Shown here in pieces: positions 1-5,612 of a stretch of 11,355 nt of DNA. The notes under the pieces are model-generated. The model searched no databases, was not told where the DNA came from, and saw only the letters and a program-made list of their open reading frames with translations. Made by a program: the position numbers and the translations under genes. The number at the start of each line of letters is the position of its first letter. Position 1 is the first letter of the stretch. Origin of the DNA: Flemingiibacterium sp045634345 (GTDB lineage: Bacteria; Bacillota; Clostridia; Oscillospirales; CAG-272); assembly GCA_045634345.1 (NCBI GenBank), contig JAZRAB010000052.1:1-11355 (forward strand). Reading direction: 5' to 3'.

Positions 1-662
1 GGCTTTGCACCAAAAAGAGTTCTGCCGGTGATTACCAAATCCTTACGTTTTTCAAAGAGCGTCTTTTCAATGAGAAAATATTCCTGCTCCGCACCGACAG
101 TGCTCACAACTTTTTTAGTATGATTTCCAAACAGTCGAAGCACTCGTATTGCCTGACGGCTGACCGCTTCCATTGAACGTAAGAGCGGCGTCTTTTTGTC
201 AAGTGCCTCTCCGCCGAATGAACAGAACGCCGTCGGTATGCAGAGCGTGTTGTCCTTAATGAACGCATACGATGTCGGGTCCCATGCGGTATATCCGCGC
301 GCTTCAAAGGTCGCACGCAGACCGCCCGAAGGGAAAGAAGAAGCATCCGGCTCACCCTTTACAAGCTCTTTGCCGGAGAACTCCATAATTACATCGCAAT
401 TGCTGACGGGCGTAATAAAGCTGTCATGCTTCTCAGCGGTGATACCCGTCATCGGCTGGAACCAATGTGTGAAATGAGTCGCGCCCTTTTCAATAGCCCA
501 GTCCTTCATCGCATTTGCAACGACGTTAGCAAGGCTTATGTCAAGCTCTTTTCCGTCCTCTATTGTTTTTATAAGCGACTTGTATGTTTCCTTTGGAAGC
601 TTTTCGCGCATTACGGCATCATTAAATACCATACTCGCAAAAATATCCTTAATATTGCTCAT
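1..662 (-). CDS. glnN: Type III glutamine synthetase, N-terminal part (runs off left edge)
   Basis: Glutamine synthetase makes glutamine from glutamate, ammonia and ATP in the cytoplasm and is the main route of ammonia assimilation. Only the first 220 codons are in the window; the family is about 700 residues, so roughly a third is visible. Family marks seen are THWFQPMTGITAEKHDSF (about residues 65-82), a GKELVKGEPDASSFPSGG stretch (98-114), RATFEARGYTAWDPTSY (116-132), and VGAEQEYFLIEK (189-200), whose glutamates belong to the metal-binding catalytic site. This N-terminal pattern is particular to the type III (GlnN) class rather than GlnA type I. The ATG at 660-662 is preceded by AAGGAGA (669-675), about 6 bases away. 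It is the last visible gene of the minus-strand run, 39 bp after the HD gene; I see no convincing promoter in that gap. The class is confident; downstream integrity cannot be judged. Confidence 0.95.
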   Translation of the reverse strand, partial: MSNIKDIFASMVFNDAVMREKLPKETYKSLIKTIEDGKELDISLANVVANAMKDWAIEKGATHFTHWFQPMTGITAEKHDSFITPVSNCDVIMEFSGKELVKGEPDASSFPSGGLRATFEARGYTAWDPTSYAFIKDNTLCIPTAFCSFGGEALDKKTPLLRSMEAVSRQAIRVLRLFGNHTKKVVSTVGAEQEYFLIEKTLFEKRKDLVITGRTLFGAK

Positions 663-701
663 TGCCTATCTCCTTGGAAGTATATGTTATTGCTATTTAT
701 C

Positions 702-1361
702 TTATAGCATGATCTGATCGTTCACAGAAAGTCTGAAGCGCAGTCCGAGCTTGGCTGCGGCACTGCAGCAAAGCTTCATGCGTCCGAGAAATATTTCAAA
801 ATAATCCATCACAGAACAAAAATCCGTGTCGATAACAAGCTTAAGCTCGATCTCCTTTTTGTCTGTACGGATATCAAGGTCCGCACGCTTCACCGAATAA
901 TTTACTCTGTCGTGAATATCAAATGAAGCAAGATCTGCATTACGCACGCGCGACTCGCGCACGTCCGTCTTATCGGCTATTATAAGTGCCGCTGAAATCG
1001 CATTTCCTGCGACGGCAGTTGATTCATCGTGATTTCCGATAGCGTTTATAATCACTGCAATATCGGAAGGATCCGCACCCATGTTATCAAGTATACGAAA
1101 CGCCATTACAGCGCCACTCTGCGCGTGCTCCTCACGGTTTACGATATTTCCGATATCGTGAAGATATCCCGCAATCGCAGCAAGCTCCGCTTCCCTTTCG
1201 GAATATCCGAGCTCAAGCAGAATCCGCTTTGCTGTATTTGACACCTTGCCAACATGTACAAAGCTGTGTTCGGTATACCCAAGCGAATGTAGCACTTGAT
1301 CCGCATTTTCTATATACGTTCGTATGGTGTCACTCTGCCTTATCTGTTCTATTGTTATCAT
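702..1361 (-). CDS. HD-domain metal-dependent phosphohydrolase
   Basis: The 219-residue protein carries an HD domain. Visible putative metal ligands are H36 (in EHSFVH), the H68-D69 doublet in GYLHDIGN, H79, H111 in GNHDE and D130 in IIADKTDV. The spacing H...HD...D is that of HD phosphohydrolases, which cleave phosphomonoesters or phosphodiesters of nucleotides; the extra histidines H79 and H111 suggest a dinuclear site. The substrate cannot be told. The last 70 residues (about 150-219) form a second, unrecognised part rich in alternating charged and hydrophobic residues. No signal peptide or membrane segment is present, so it is cytoplasmic. The start ATG at 1359-1361 has GGAG (1368-1371) upstream, and the gap to the tautomerase gene is 13 bp, so the two are almost surely co-transcribed. 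Family assignment is firm; role is unknown. Confidence 0.88.
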   Translation of the reverse strand: MITIEQIRQSDTIRTYIENADQVLHSLGYTEHSFVHVGKVSNTAKRILLELGYSEREAELAAIAGYLHDIGNIVNREEHAQSGAVMAFRILDNMGADPSDIAVIINAIGNHDESTAVAGNAISAALIIADKTDVRESRVRNADLASFDIHDRVNYSVKRADLDIRTDKKEIELKLVIDTDFCSVMDYFEIFLGRMKLCCSAAAKLGLRFRLSVNDQIML

Positions 1362-1374
1362 TGATTACTCCAAA

Positions 1375-1719
1375 TCAGAAATTTTTACCGTTCCAACCCC
1401 AATTTTCAAACTCACTGTATGTCACGTAAACCGAATCGTGGGAAATGCCAAGAAGCTTATCGCAAATATCGCAGAGAACACCCGTCATACGAGAATAGTC
1501 CTCCGATTTTGCGTGTCCGAGAATACGCACATCGATGAATGCCCGCGGCTTTGTATTATCGCCGGCAAACCACAGCTTTTGTCCGTCCTCAACGCATACC
1601 ATAAGATATGTCTCGGTCTTTCCGGGGATCGCTTCAATCGCTTTGCCAAGCGCTGCCTTAAACTCGTTTGCTTTTTGTTCTGTGAGGTTGACACTCACCT
1701 TTGCATTAATGTATGGCAT
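1375..1719 (-). CDS. MIF-like tautomerase (macrophage migration inhibitory factor family)
   Basis: A 114-residue protein of the full MIF length. The tautomerase superfamily uses an N-terminal proline, exposed after methionine removal, as catalytic base; here it is P2 (MPYINAKVSV). K34 in PGKTETYLMV matches the lysine of the GKPPQYIAV segment of animal MIF, and the C-terminal NWGWNGKNF resembles the animal NVGWNNSTF end. The CxxC at the animal oxidoreductase position is absent (the aligned segment reads NTKPRA), although a CDIC occurs at 83-86. Expected activity is keto-enol tautomerisation of phenylpyruvate-like compounds by a cytoplasmic trimer; the physiological substrate in bacteria is unknown. 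ATG at 1717-1719 is preceded by AAAGGAG (1728-1734). It lies between the Nudix gene (20 bp) and the HD gene (13 bp), within the operon. Confidence 0.9.
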   Translation of the reverse strand: MPYINAKVSVNLTEQKANEFKAALGKAIEAIPGKTETYLMVCVEDGQKLWFAGDNTKPRAFIDVRILGHAKSEDYSRMTGVLCDICDKLLGISHDSVYVTYSEFENWGWNGKNF

Positions 1720-1739
1720 ATTATTACTCCTTTTAATTA

Positions 1740-2153
1740 TCAGTCGAGGAAACCTTTACCAAACTGCTTGATCTGCTCAAGCATGTGTCCGATGTTTCCC
1801 TCTCCCGCAAATTTATTCATATCAAAAAAATCGTACTTAAGCTCGAGCCATTCGAGCGGATGTGCCTCCTCGGTAAGTGTTACCTCTGATTTTATGCGTC
1901 CGCACCAAACCTCTACATAACAGTCTTGATTATAATATGTAAAATCCATCAGATGCCGAAGCTTTATATCACCGCGCCCAATGCCGGTCTCCTCATATAG
2001 CTCACGGTATGCGGCATCCTCGCCGCTCTCACCCACTTCAATATGACCGCCGACAAGATTGTAAAGTCCCTTGTACGGATCTCTTGTGCGCTTGCACATA
2101 AGTATCCTCTCTTTGTCGGTACTGTAGACCATGATACAGTTATATCCGGTCAT
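1740..2153 (-). CDS. Nudix hydrolase (MutT-like)
   Basis: The 137-residue protein has a perfect Nudix box from G36 to about G59: G36, E42, R50-E51, E54-E55 and G57 fit G-x5-E-x7-R-E-U-x-E-E-x-G-U. Nudix enzymes hydrolyse a nucleoside diphosphate linked to another group, using Mg2+ held by the box glutamates; typical substrates are oxidised dNTPs such as 8-oxo-dGTP. The substrate is not readable here, and I infer a house-cleaning role from the single-domain MutT-like size. No signal peptide is present. The ATG (2151-2153) overlaps the nif3-like stop by 4 bp (ATGA) and has no good Shine-Dalgarno of its own, which points to translational coupling with the upstream gene. The stop is 20 bp before the tautomerase gene. 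Confidence 0.93.
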   Translation of the reverse strand: MTGYNCIMVYSTDKERILMCKRTRDPYKGLYNLVGGHIEVGESGEDAAYRELYEETGIGRGDIKLRHLMDFTYYNQDCYVEVWCGRIKSEVTLTEEAHPLEWLELKYDFFDMNKFAGEGNIGHMLEQIKQFGKGFLD

Positions 2154-2920
2154 ATGGCTTTAATATTGTTACTGTTAAAGTAACCGGTCTGCACCTGGGT
2201 ATATTTTTTAAGTATGACCAGCGTCAAATAGCTGCAGATGAAATCCTCGGTGGAAAAATGCCCTGCTTCAAAAAGATTGAGTCCGACTGCATCGGCATCC
2301 TCCATTATGTTGTATGAAAGCTGTCCCGTCAAGTAACTGTCAGCGCCGGCAGCCTTTGCCGCCTTGACAAAATCCTTTCCGTCTCCACCGCAGATTGCCA
2401 CGCGGTGAACAGCACCGCTTGATTTGGCAAACAGCACGCGCTCGGCAGAAAGCGTCTTTTTGACAAATGCTGCAAAATCAGCGCACGACTGCACACTTGG
2501 AAGCATACCGATACGCCCTATCGCCTCGTCGTCCGCCTCAAGCAGCTCGACATCCGTAAGTCCGAGAAGATTCGCAAAAACATCGTTGAGTCCGCCTGGT
2601 GCCGCATCAAGGCGCGTATGGAACGACATAACAGAAATTTTATTTTTTAGCAGCTTCATCACCCTGCGCCCTACCGGATCGGCGTAGCTAACGCTTTTCA
2701 GTGGATGAAATATCATCGGATGGTGAGAAACGATCACATCGTAGTTATGCGCAATTGCGTAATTTATTGCCTCGTCGGTCACGTCAAGCGTACAAAGCAC
2801 ACGAACGACCTCACGGTCGGGATCATCCGCAAGCATAAGCCCGTCATTATCCCACTCGCATGAATATGACGTGGGATATTTTAAATTCAGGAACTCATAA
2901 AGCTCACATACTCTCGGCAT
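2150..2920 (-). CDS. Nif3-like dinuclear metal centre protein (YqfO/YbgI family)
   Basis: Family marks are WDNDGL (23-28), the SHHPMIFHPLKS block with H66-H67, SFHTRLDAAPGGLND with D105, and the C-terminal EAGHFSTED with H221 and E225. These five residues are the expected ligands of the two-metal site at the centre of the toroidal hexamer. At 256 residues it is the short form, lacking the PII-like insert present in Bacillus YqfO (about 370 residues). The family is often labelled GTP cyclohydrolase type 2, but its true activity is unsettled. The start ATG has GAGGT (2929-2933) upstream. It begins 1 bp after the trmK stop and overlaps the Nudix start by 4 bp. The trmK-nif3 pairing is the conserved order seen as yqfN-yqfO in Bacillus, which supports both calls. 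Confidence 0.94.
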   Translation of the reverse strand: MPRVCELYEFLNLKYPTSYSCEWDNDGLMLADDPDREVVRVLCTLDVTDEAINYAIAHNYDVIVSHHPMIFHPLKSVSYADPVGRRVMKLLKNKISVMSFHTRLDAAPGGLNDVFANLLGLTDVELLEADDEAIGRIGMLPSVQSCADFAAFVKKTLSAERVLFAKSSGAVHRVAICGGDGKDFVKAAKAAGADSYLTGQLSYNIMEDADAVGLNLFEAGHFSTEDFICSYLTLVILKKYTQVQTGYFNSNNIKAI

Positions 2921-2921
2921 A

Positions 2922-3626
2922 TTATTTTACCTCGTCAAGTATTTTATTAATCTCATAAAGGAGTGTTTTGTCTCTCATCTGCTCCTCCGAACCATCGCAT
3001 GAGCCGGCACGTCCCGATACACGCTGCTCCGCCGCCTTTCTTTGTGCGGTCAGCCACAGTATATCAACCTCGGTCGGGACGGTTTTCGCACGCTCAAGAT
3101 TTATTCGCCCAAGCTTATATTCATAATCCTCAAGCGTGGTATTGTCACCCGTATATTCAGCCGAAAGTATCTGATAGTACTTTCCGCCGTCCTGCACTAC
3201 TATTTCTTCTGCGATAGAAAAACCGCTCTCGCATAAATAGCGTCTAAGCACATCCTGCATCGACTGCGGCGCAAGGATAAGCCTGCAACGCGACTTTTTC
3301 GGATACTCCGATGCCGCAAGAATTGACATTATCATCTCGCCGCCCATACCGGCTATAACGATATTGTCGGGAGCAAAATCCTCAATACCGTCGAGCCCGG
3401 CACAGCATTTGACATTTATTTTTCCGTGAAGTCCCCACTGATATATATTAACGCGCGCACGCTGGCACGGACCCTCGTTTATATCGGACGCAAGCGCACG
3501 CGGATGCCCGTTTTGCACGAGCCATATGGGCAGTTGAGCGTGGTCAGTGCCAATATCGGCAACCGTTCCCTTTCCAACTAACGATGCTACAGCGGCAAGT
3601 CTTGGGCTGAGTTTTATTACATGCAT
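2922..3626 (-). CDS. trmK: tRNA (adenine(22)-N(1))-methyltransferase TrmK
   Basis: TrmK methylates N1 of adenine 22 in the D-loop region of tRNA with S-adenosylmethionine. The 234-residue length fits the family. The start region IKLSPRLAAVASLV, the SAM-binding motif I VADIGTDHAQLP (22-33), the acidic SDIN end of strand 2 (47-50), IAGMGGEMI (91-99) and LILAPQSMQ (116-124) are all in place. The C-terminal part (about 165-234) is the charged, helical extension typical of TrmK. The ATG at 3624-3626 is well supported by family alignment, but the 20 bases upstream contain no Shine-Dalgarno, only an AU-rich run after a strong hairpin (3641-3667). Translation may therefore depend on that structure or on an unusual initiation. 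It is followed after 1 bp by the nif3-like gene. In many Bacillota this pair follows sigA (rpoD); here it follows a DUF1858 gene. Confidence 0.95.
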   Translation of the reverse strand: MHVIKLSPRLAAVASLVGKGTVADIGTDHAQLPIWLVQNGHPRALASDINEGPCQRARVNIYQWGLHGKINVKCCAGLDGIEDFAPDNIVIAGMGGEMIMSILAASEYPKKSRCRLILAPQSMQDVLRRYLCESGFSIAEEIVVQDGGKYYQILSAEYTGDNTTLEDYEYKLGRINLERAKTVPTEVDILWLTAQRKAAEQRVSGRAGSCDGSEEQMRDKTLLYEINKILDEVK

Positions 3627-3640
3627 AATGAAAATTTATA

Positions 3641-3667
3641 CAAATCGGGGCCAAAGGGGCCGATTTG
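3641..3667 (-). terminator. Hairpin between DUF1858 and trmK (terminator or attenuator)
   Basis: On the minus strand CAAATCGG and CCGATTTG pair over 8 bp, enclosing a CCCCTTTGGCC inner part that can add a GC helix. It lies directly after the DUF1858 stop and ends 14 bases before the trmK ATG. The minus-strand downstream run (TATAAATTTT) is only moderately U-rich; a cleaner T6 (3669-3674) lies on the plus-strand side. It could be a leaky terminator lowering trmK expression, or an mRNA end stabiliser. Confidence 0.55.
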
Positions 3668-3672
3668 CTTTT

Positions 3673-3873
3673 TTACTTGGTTTCGAGAAACTCGTTGATT
3701 TTCGCAACAAGCTCGTCCGCATTTGTACCGTGAACCTCGCATGCCATTTCGATTGTCTCACCGCGCGCGGAGGGACAGCCGAGGCAGTGCATACCTATCT
3801 CAAGGAAGAACTGTGCAGTCTCACGGTCAAAATCAAGAACCTCACCTATAATAGAATCTTTAGTTACTTTCAT
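3673..3873 (-). CDS. DUF1858 domain protein (hybrid-cluster-associated redox disulfide domain)
   Basis: A 66-residue protein consisting only of the DUF1858 domain. It opens with MKVTKDSIIGEVLDF, continues with the E-TAQFFLEIGMHCLGCPSA segment whose C-L-G-C pair (about C30 and C33) is the putative redox disulfide, and ends with a short helix. Such proteins occur widely in anaerobes, some beside or fused to hybrid cluster proteins; no function is proven. No hybrid cluster gene is visible here. The start is firm: ATG at 3871-3873 with AAGGAGA (3882-3888) 8 bases upstream. It has its own perfect consensus promoter (3912-3940) and is the first gene of the leftward operon, 46 bp before trmK. It is cytoplasmic, with no signal peptide. 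Confidence 0.88.
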   Translation of the reverse strand: MKVTKDSIIGEVLDFDRETAQFFLEIGMHCLGCPSARGETIEMACEVHGTNADELVAKINEFLETK

Positions 3874-3911
3874 TTTATATATCTCCTTATTAAAAACATT
3901 ATTACATAATT

Positions 3912-3940
3912 ATTATACCCCTTTAATTTGCATTTGTCAA
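3912..3940 (-). promoter_or_regulatory. Consensus sigma-A promoter of the leftward operon
   Basis: On the minus strand TTGACA (3935-3940), a 17-base spacer and TATAAT (3912-3917) match the housekeeping consensus exactly. The expected transcript start is near 3905, giving a leader of about 30 bases before the DUF1858 ATG. An A/T-rich stretch lies upstream of the -35 box. Confidence 0.88.
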
Positions 3941-3950
3941 TTACATTCGA

Positions 3951-3989
3951 AAAAAAAGCATTCAGTTCCCGAACATTTTAGCTTTTTTT
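3951..3989. repeat. Dyad between divergent promoters
   Basis: AAAAAAAGC (3951-3959) is the inverted complement of GCTTTTTTT (3981-3989). The 21-base loop contains a second dyad, GTTC-CC-GAAC (3965-3974). The whole lies between the -35 boxes of the two divergent promoters. It could be a binding site for a shared regulator, a bidirectional terminator-like hairpin insulating the two units, or A-tract promoter-stimulating DNA. Confidence 0.5.
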
Positions 3990-3997
3990 GATTTAAC

Positions 3998-4026
3998 TTG
4001 ACATTTATTTCAAATAAGTATATAAT
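3998..4026 (+). promoter_or_regulatory. Consensus sigma-A promoter of the sialidase-fold/HIT unit
   Basis: TTGACA (3998-4003), a 17-base spacer and TATAAT (4021-4026) match the consensus exactly. The expected start is near 4033, giving a leader of about 45 bases. The spacer itself holds a perfect 13-base dyad, TTATTT-C-AAATAA (4005-4017), which could be a repressor site. Confidence 0.88.
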
Positions 4027-4031
4027 AATTG

Positions 4032-4051
4032 TAATCATAAATGTATGATTA
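4032..4051. promoter_or_regulatory. Operator-like inverted repeat at the transcript start
   Basis: TAATCAT (4032-4038) and ATGATTA (4045-4051) form a perfect 7-bp inverted repeat with a 6-base spacer. It sits at the predicted +1 of the rightward promoter, where a bound repressor would block initiation. The regulator is unknown. The same bases could form a weak hairpin at the 5' end of the mRNA. Confidence 0.45.
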
Positions 4052-4077
4052 TTAAAATTATAATGGAGGGTTAATGT

Positions 4078-5178
4078 ATGAAAATAGTTAATTCAAGTAT
4101 CATCTACGACAATCCGCTTCCACAGCTTCGCTCAAGACACGGCTACTTCCCCTTTTTGTGCGAACGAAAAGATGGGGTTATCGCAGCTGTTTACGCAGTT
4201 GGCGAAGCATTTGAAAGTGTTGACGGCACCAGCTGTATTTCTTTCAGCTATGACGGCGGAAACACCTGGAGCGCCCCCAAGCCTATGTTCGATAAAAGCG
4301 CATATAATAGACCGCTGACGGACTATGTAAAAGCAGCTCTTCTCCCGGACGGCAGACTCATGGCAATGGGCTACGCATATTACCGCGACAATCCGGATTT
4401 GCCGATAGGCAACCCCGAAAACGGCGGTACACTTAGCGACCTTGTATTTTATTCAATCTCCGAAGACGGTGGTGAAACATGGGGCAAAATGATCCCGATA
4501 GAATGTGCGTGGGGTCCTCACGTTGAGGCATCCGCACCGGTATATGTACTTAAGGACGGCGGATTGATAACACCTATCACCGGATTCCCGGATTGGGATG
4601 GCAAAATGACCGAAGATCTGTGCGGCAGAGCTCTTATAAGTCATGATGGCGGTGCTACATGGAACGACGATACAGTCTGCATGAAGTTTGATGATGAAAT
4701 CACCTGCTATGAACAGCGCATGTGTCAGCTTGATTCCGGTGCCATTGTCTGCATAGGATGGAATGAAAATGTAGTTACCGGCGAGCGCCTTGACAACCAC
4801 TATACAATTTCCTATGACGGCGGAAAGACATTCTCAAAACCGATATCTACCGGCATCCGCGGACAGGCGTCCTCGGTATGCGCGCTCGGTGGCGAGAAGC
4901 TGCTTGCGCTTCACGCAGTACGCCGCGACACAGACCGTCCCGGTATCTATGGCTGCATTGTCGATTTGTCAGACGGAAAGTGGAATATCGTTGAAAAAAC
5001 GCTTTTGTGGGAACCCTCCACACCCATGCAGAAGGATACCAAGATGGCAGAAATTTTCTCGTTCCTCAAATTCGGACAGCCGGGCGCAATAAAGCTCGCC
5101 GACGGCGATATAATGATGTCGCATTGGTATGCCGAAAACGGCCAGTATAAAACCGTGGCATCCCGCATCAAGCTTTAA
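4078..5178 (+). CDS. Sialidase-fold (BNR/Asp-box) protein, putative glycoside hydrolase
   Basis: The 366-residue protein has four Asp-box motifs of the S-x-D-G-G-x-T-W type: SYDGGNTW (57-64), SEDGGETW (128-135), SHDGGATW (188-195) and SYDGGKTF (245-252). Their spacing of 57-71 residues fits a six-bladed sialidase-type propeller filling the whole length. There is no signal peptide or anchor, so it should act in the cytoplasm on imported glycan fragments. Candidate active-site arginines are R18/R20, R214 and R282-R283, but the N-terminal F/Y-R-I-P motif of classic GH33 sialidases is not evident (the segment reads RHGYFPF). Sialidase activity is therefore uncertain; the fold is not. GGAGGG (4065-4070) lies 7 bases before the ATG. 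A perfect promoter and dyads lie upstream. The HIT gene follows after 35 bp. Confidence 0.85.
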   Translation: MKIVNSSIIYDNPLPQLRSRHGYFPFLCERKDGVIAAVYAVGEAFESVDGTSCISFSYDGGNTWSAPKPMFDKSAYNRPLTDYVKAALLPDGRLMAMGYAYYRDNPDLPIGNPENGGTLSDLVFYSISEDGGETWGKMIPIECAWGPHVEASAPVYVLKDGGLITPITGFPDWDGKMTEDLCGRALISHDGGATWNDDTVCMKFDDEITCYEQRMCQLDSGAIVCIGWNENVVTGERLDNHYTISYDGGKTFSKPISTGIRGQASSVCALGGEKLLALHAVRRDTDRPGIYGCIVDLSDGKWNIVEKTLLWEPSTPMQKDTKMAEIFSFLKFGQPGAIKLADGDIMMSHWYAENGQYKTVASRIKL

Positions 5179-5213
5179 TAATCAATTAATATCTTTAGAA
5201 GGAGCCAATAGCT

Positions 5214-5552
5214 GTGGATTGCCTTTTCTGTAAAATAATCGCGGGCGAGATCCCCTCAAAAAAAGCATATGAGGACGAGCACATTTTAGCTTTTCACGAT
5301 ATCGCCCCCCAAGCTCCCGTGCATATTCTTGTGATTCCCAAGCTGCACATTCCGTCTGCCAACGGAGTTAGTGCCGAAAACTCTGCGGTTGTGACGAAGA
5401 TATTCGAAGCCATTCCGAAGATTGCAAGTGAAGCCGGACTCACAAACGGTTACCGCGTTATCACCAACTGCGGCGACGACGCCTGCCAGACTGTGAAGCA
5501 TCTCCATTTTCACATCATGGGCGGCAAGAAGCTGCCGGAGAATATGGGCTAA
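5214..5552 (+). CDS. HIT family nucleotide hydrolase (HinT-like)
   Basis: A 112-residue single-domain HIT protein of normal length. The nucleotide-binding and catalytic triad H96-L-H98-F-H100-IMGG is intact. The N-terminal CLFCKI (C3, C6) with H45 suggests the zinc site found in many bacterial HinT proteins. Such enzymes cleave purine nucleoside phosphoramidates, for example aminoacyl-AMP, in the cytoplasm. The start is a GTG at 5214-5216, chosen because AAGGAG (5199-5204) is 9 bases upstream and the family begins with this CxFC segment. It follows the sialidase-fold gene by 35 bp with no promoter or terminator between, so they form one transcription unit ending at the hairpin 5568-5610. Whether the two products work together is unknown; HIT genes are usually housekeeping. 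Confidence 0.95.
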   Translation: MDCLFCKIIAGEIPSKKAYEDEHILAFHDIAPQAPVHILVIPKLHIPSANGVSAENSAVVTKIFEAIPKIASEAGLTNGYRVITNCGDDACQTVKHLHFHIMGGKKLPENMG

Positions 5553-5567
5553 ACCATGTATAGAGAA

Positions 5568-5610
5568 AATCCTTCCGCTGGAGTAACTTCAGCGGCAGGA
5601 TTGTTTTTTT
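5568..5610 (+). terminator. Intrinsic terminator between convergent genes
   Basis: AATCCT-t-CCGCTG (5568-5580) pairs with CAGCGG-c-AGGATT (5590-5602) around a 9-base loop, with a single T/C mismatch, and is followed by T7 (5604-5610). It ends the HIT transcript. Read leftward, the same stem is followed by TTCTCT, so it probably also terminates the convergent lipoprotein gene that stops at 5613. Confidence 0.92.
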
Positions 5611-5612
5611 AT

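Noticed and set aside
679..684. TATACT as a -10 box for the glutamine synthetase gene
   Set aside because: It is too close to the ribosome binding site (transcript would start within it) and has no -35 partner at the right distance.
1324..1920. Long plus-strand open frame (198 codons) across the HD, tautomerase and Nudix genes
   Set aside because: It is antisense to three genes with clear catalytic motifs, has no ribosome binding site and its translation shows no domain.
3641..3674. Terminator for a plus-strand gene (hairpin followed by T6)
   Set aside because: No plus-strand gene lies to its left, so a role on the minus strand between DUF1858 and trmK is the better reading.
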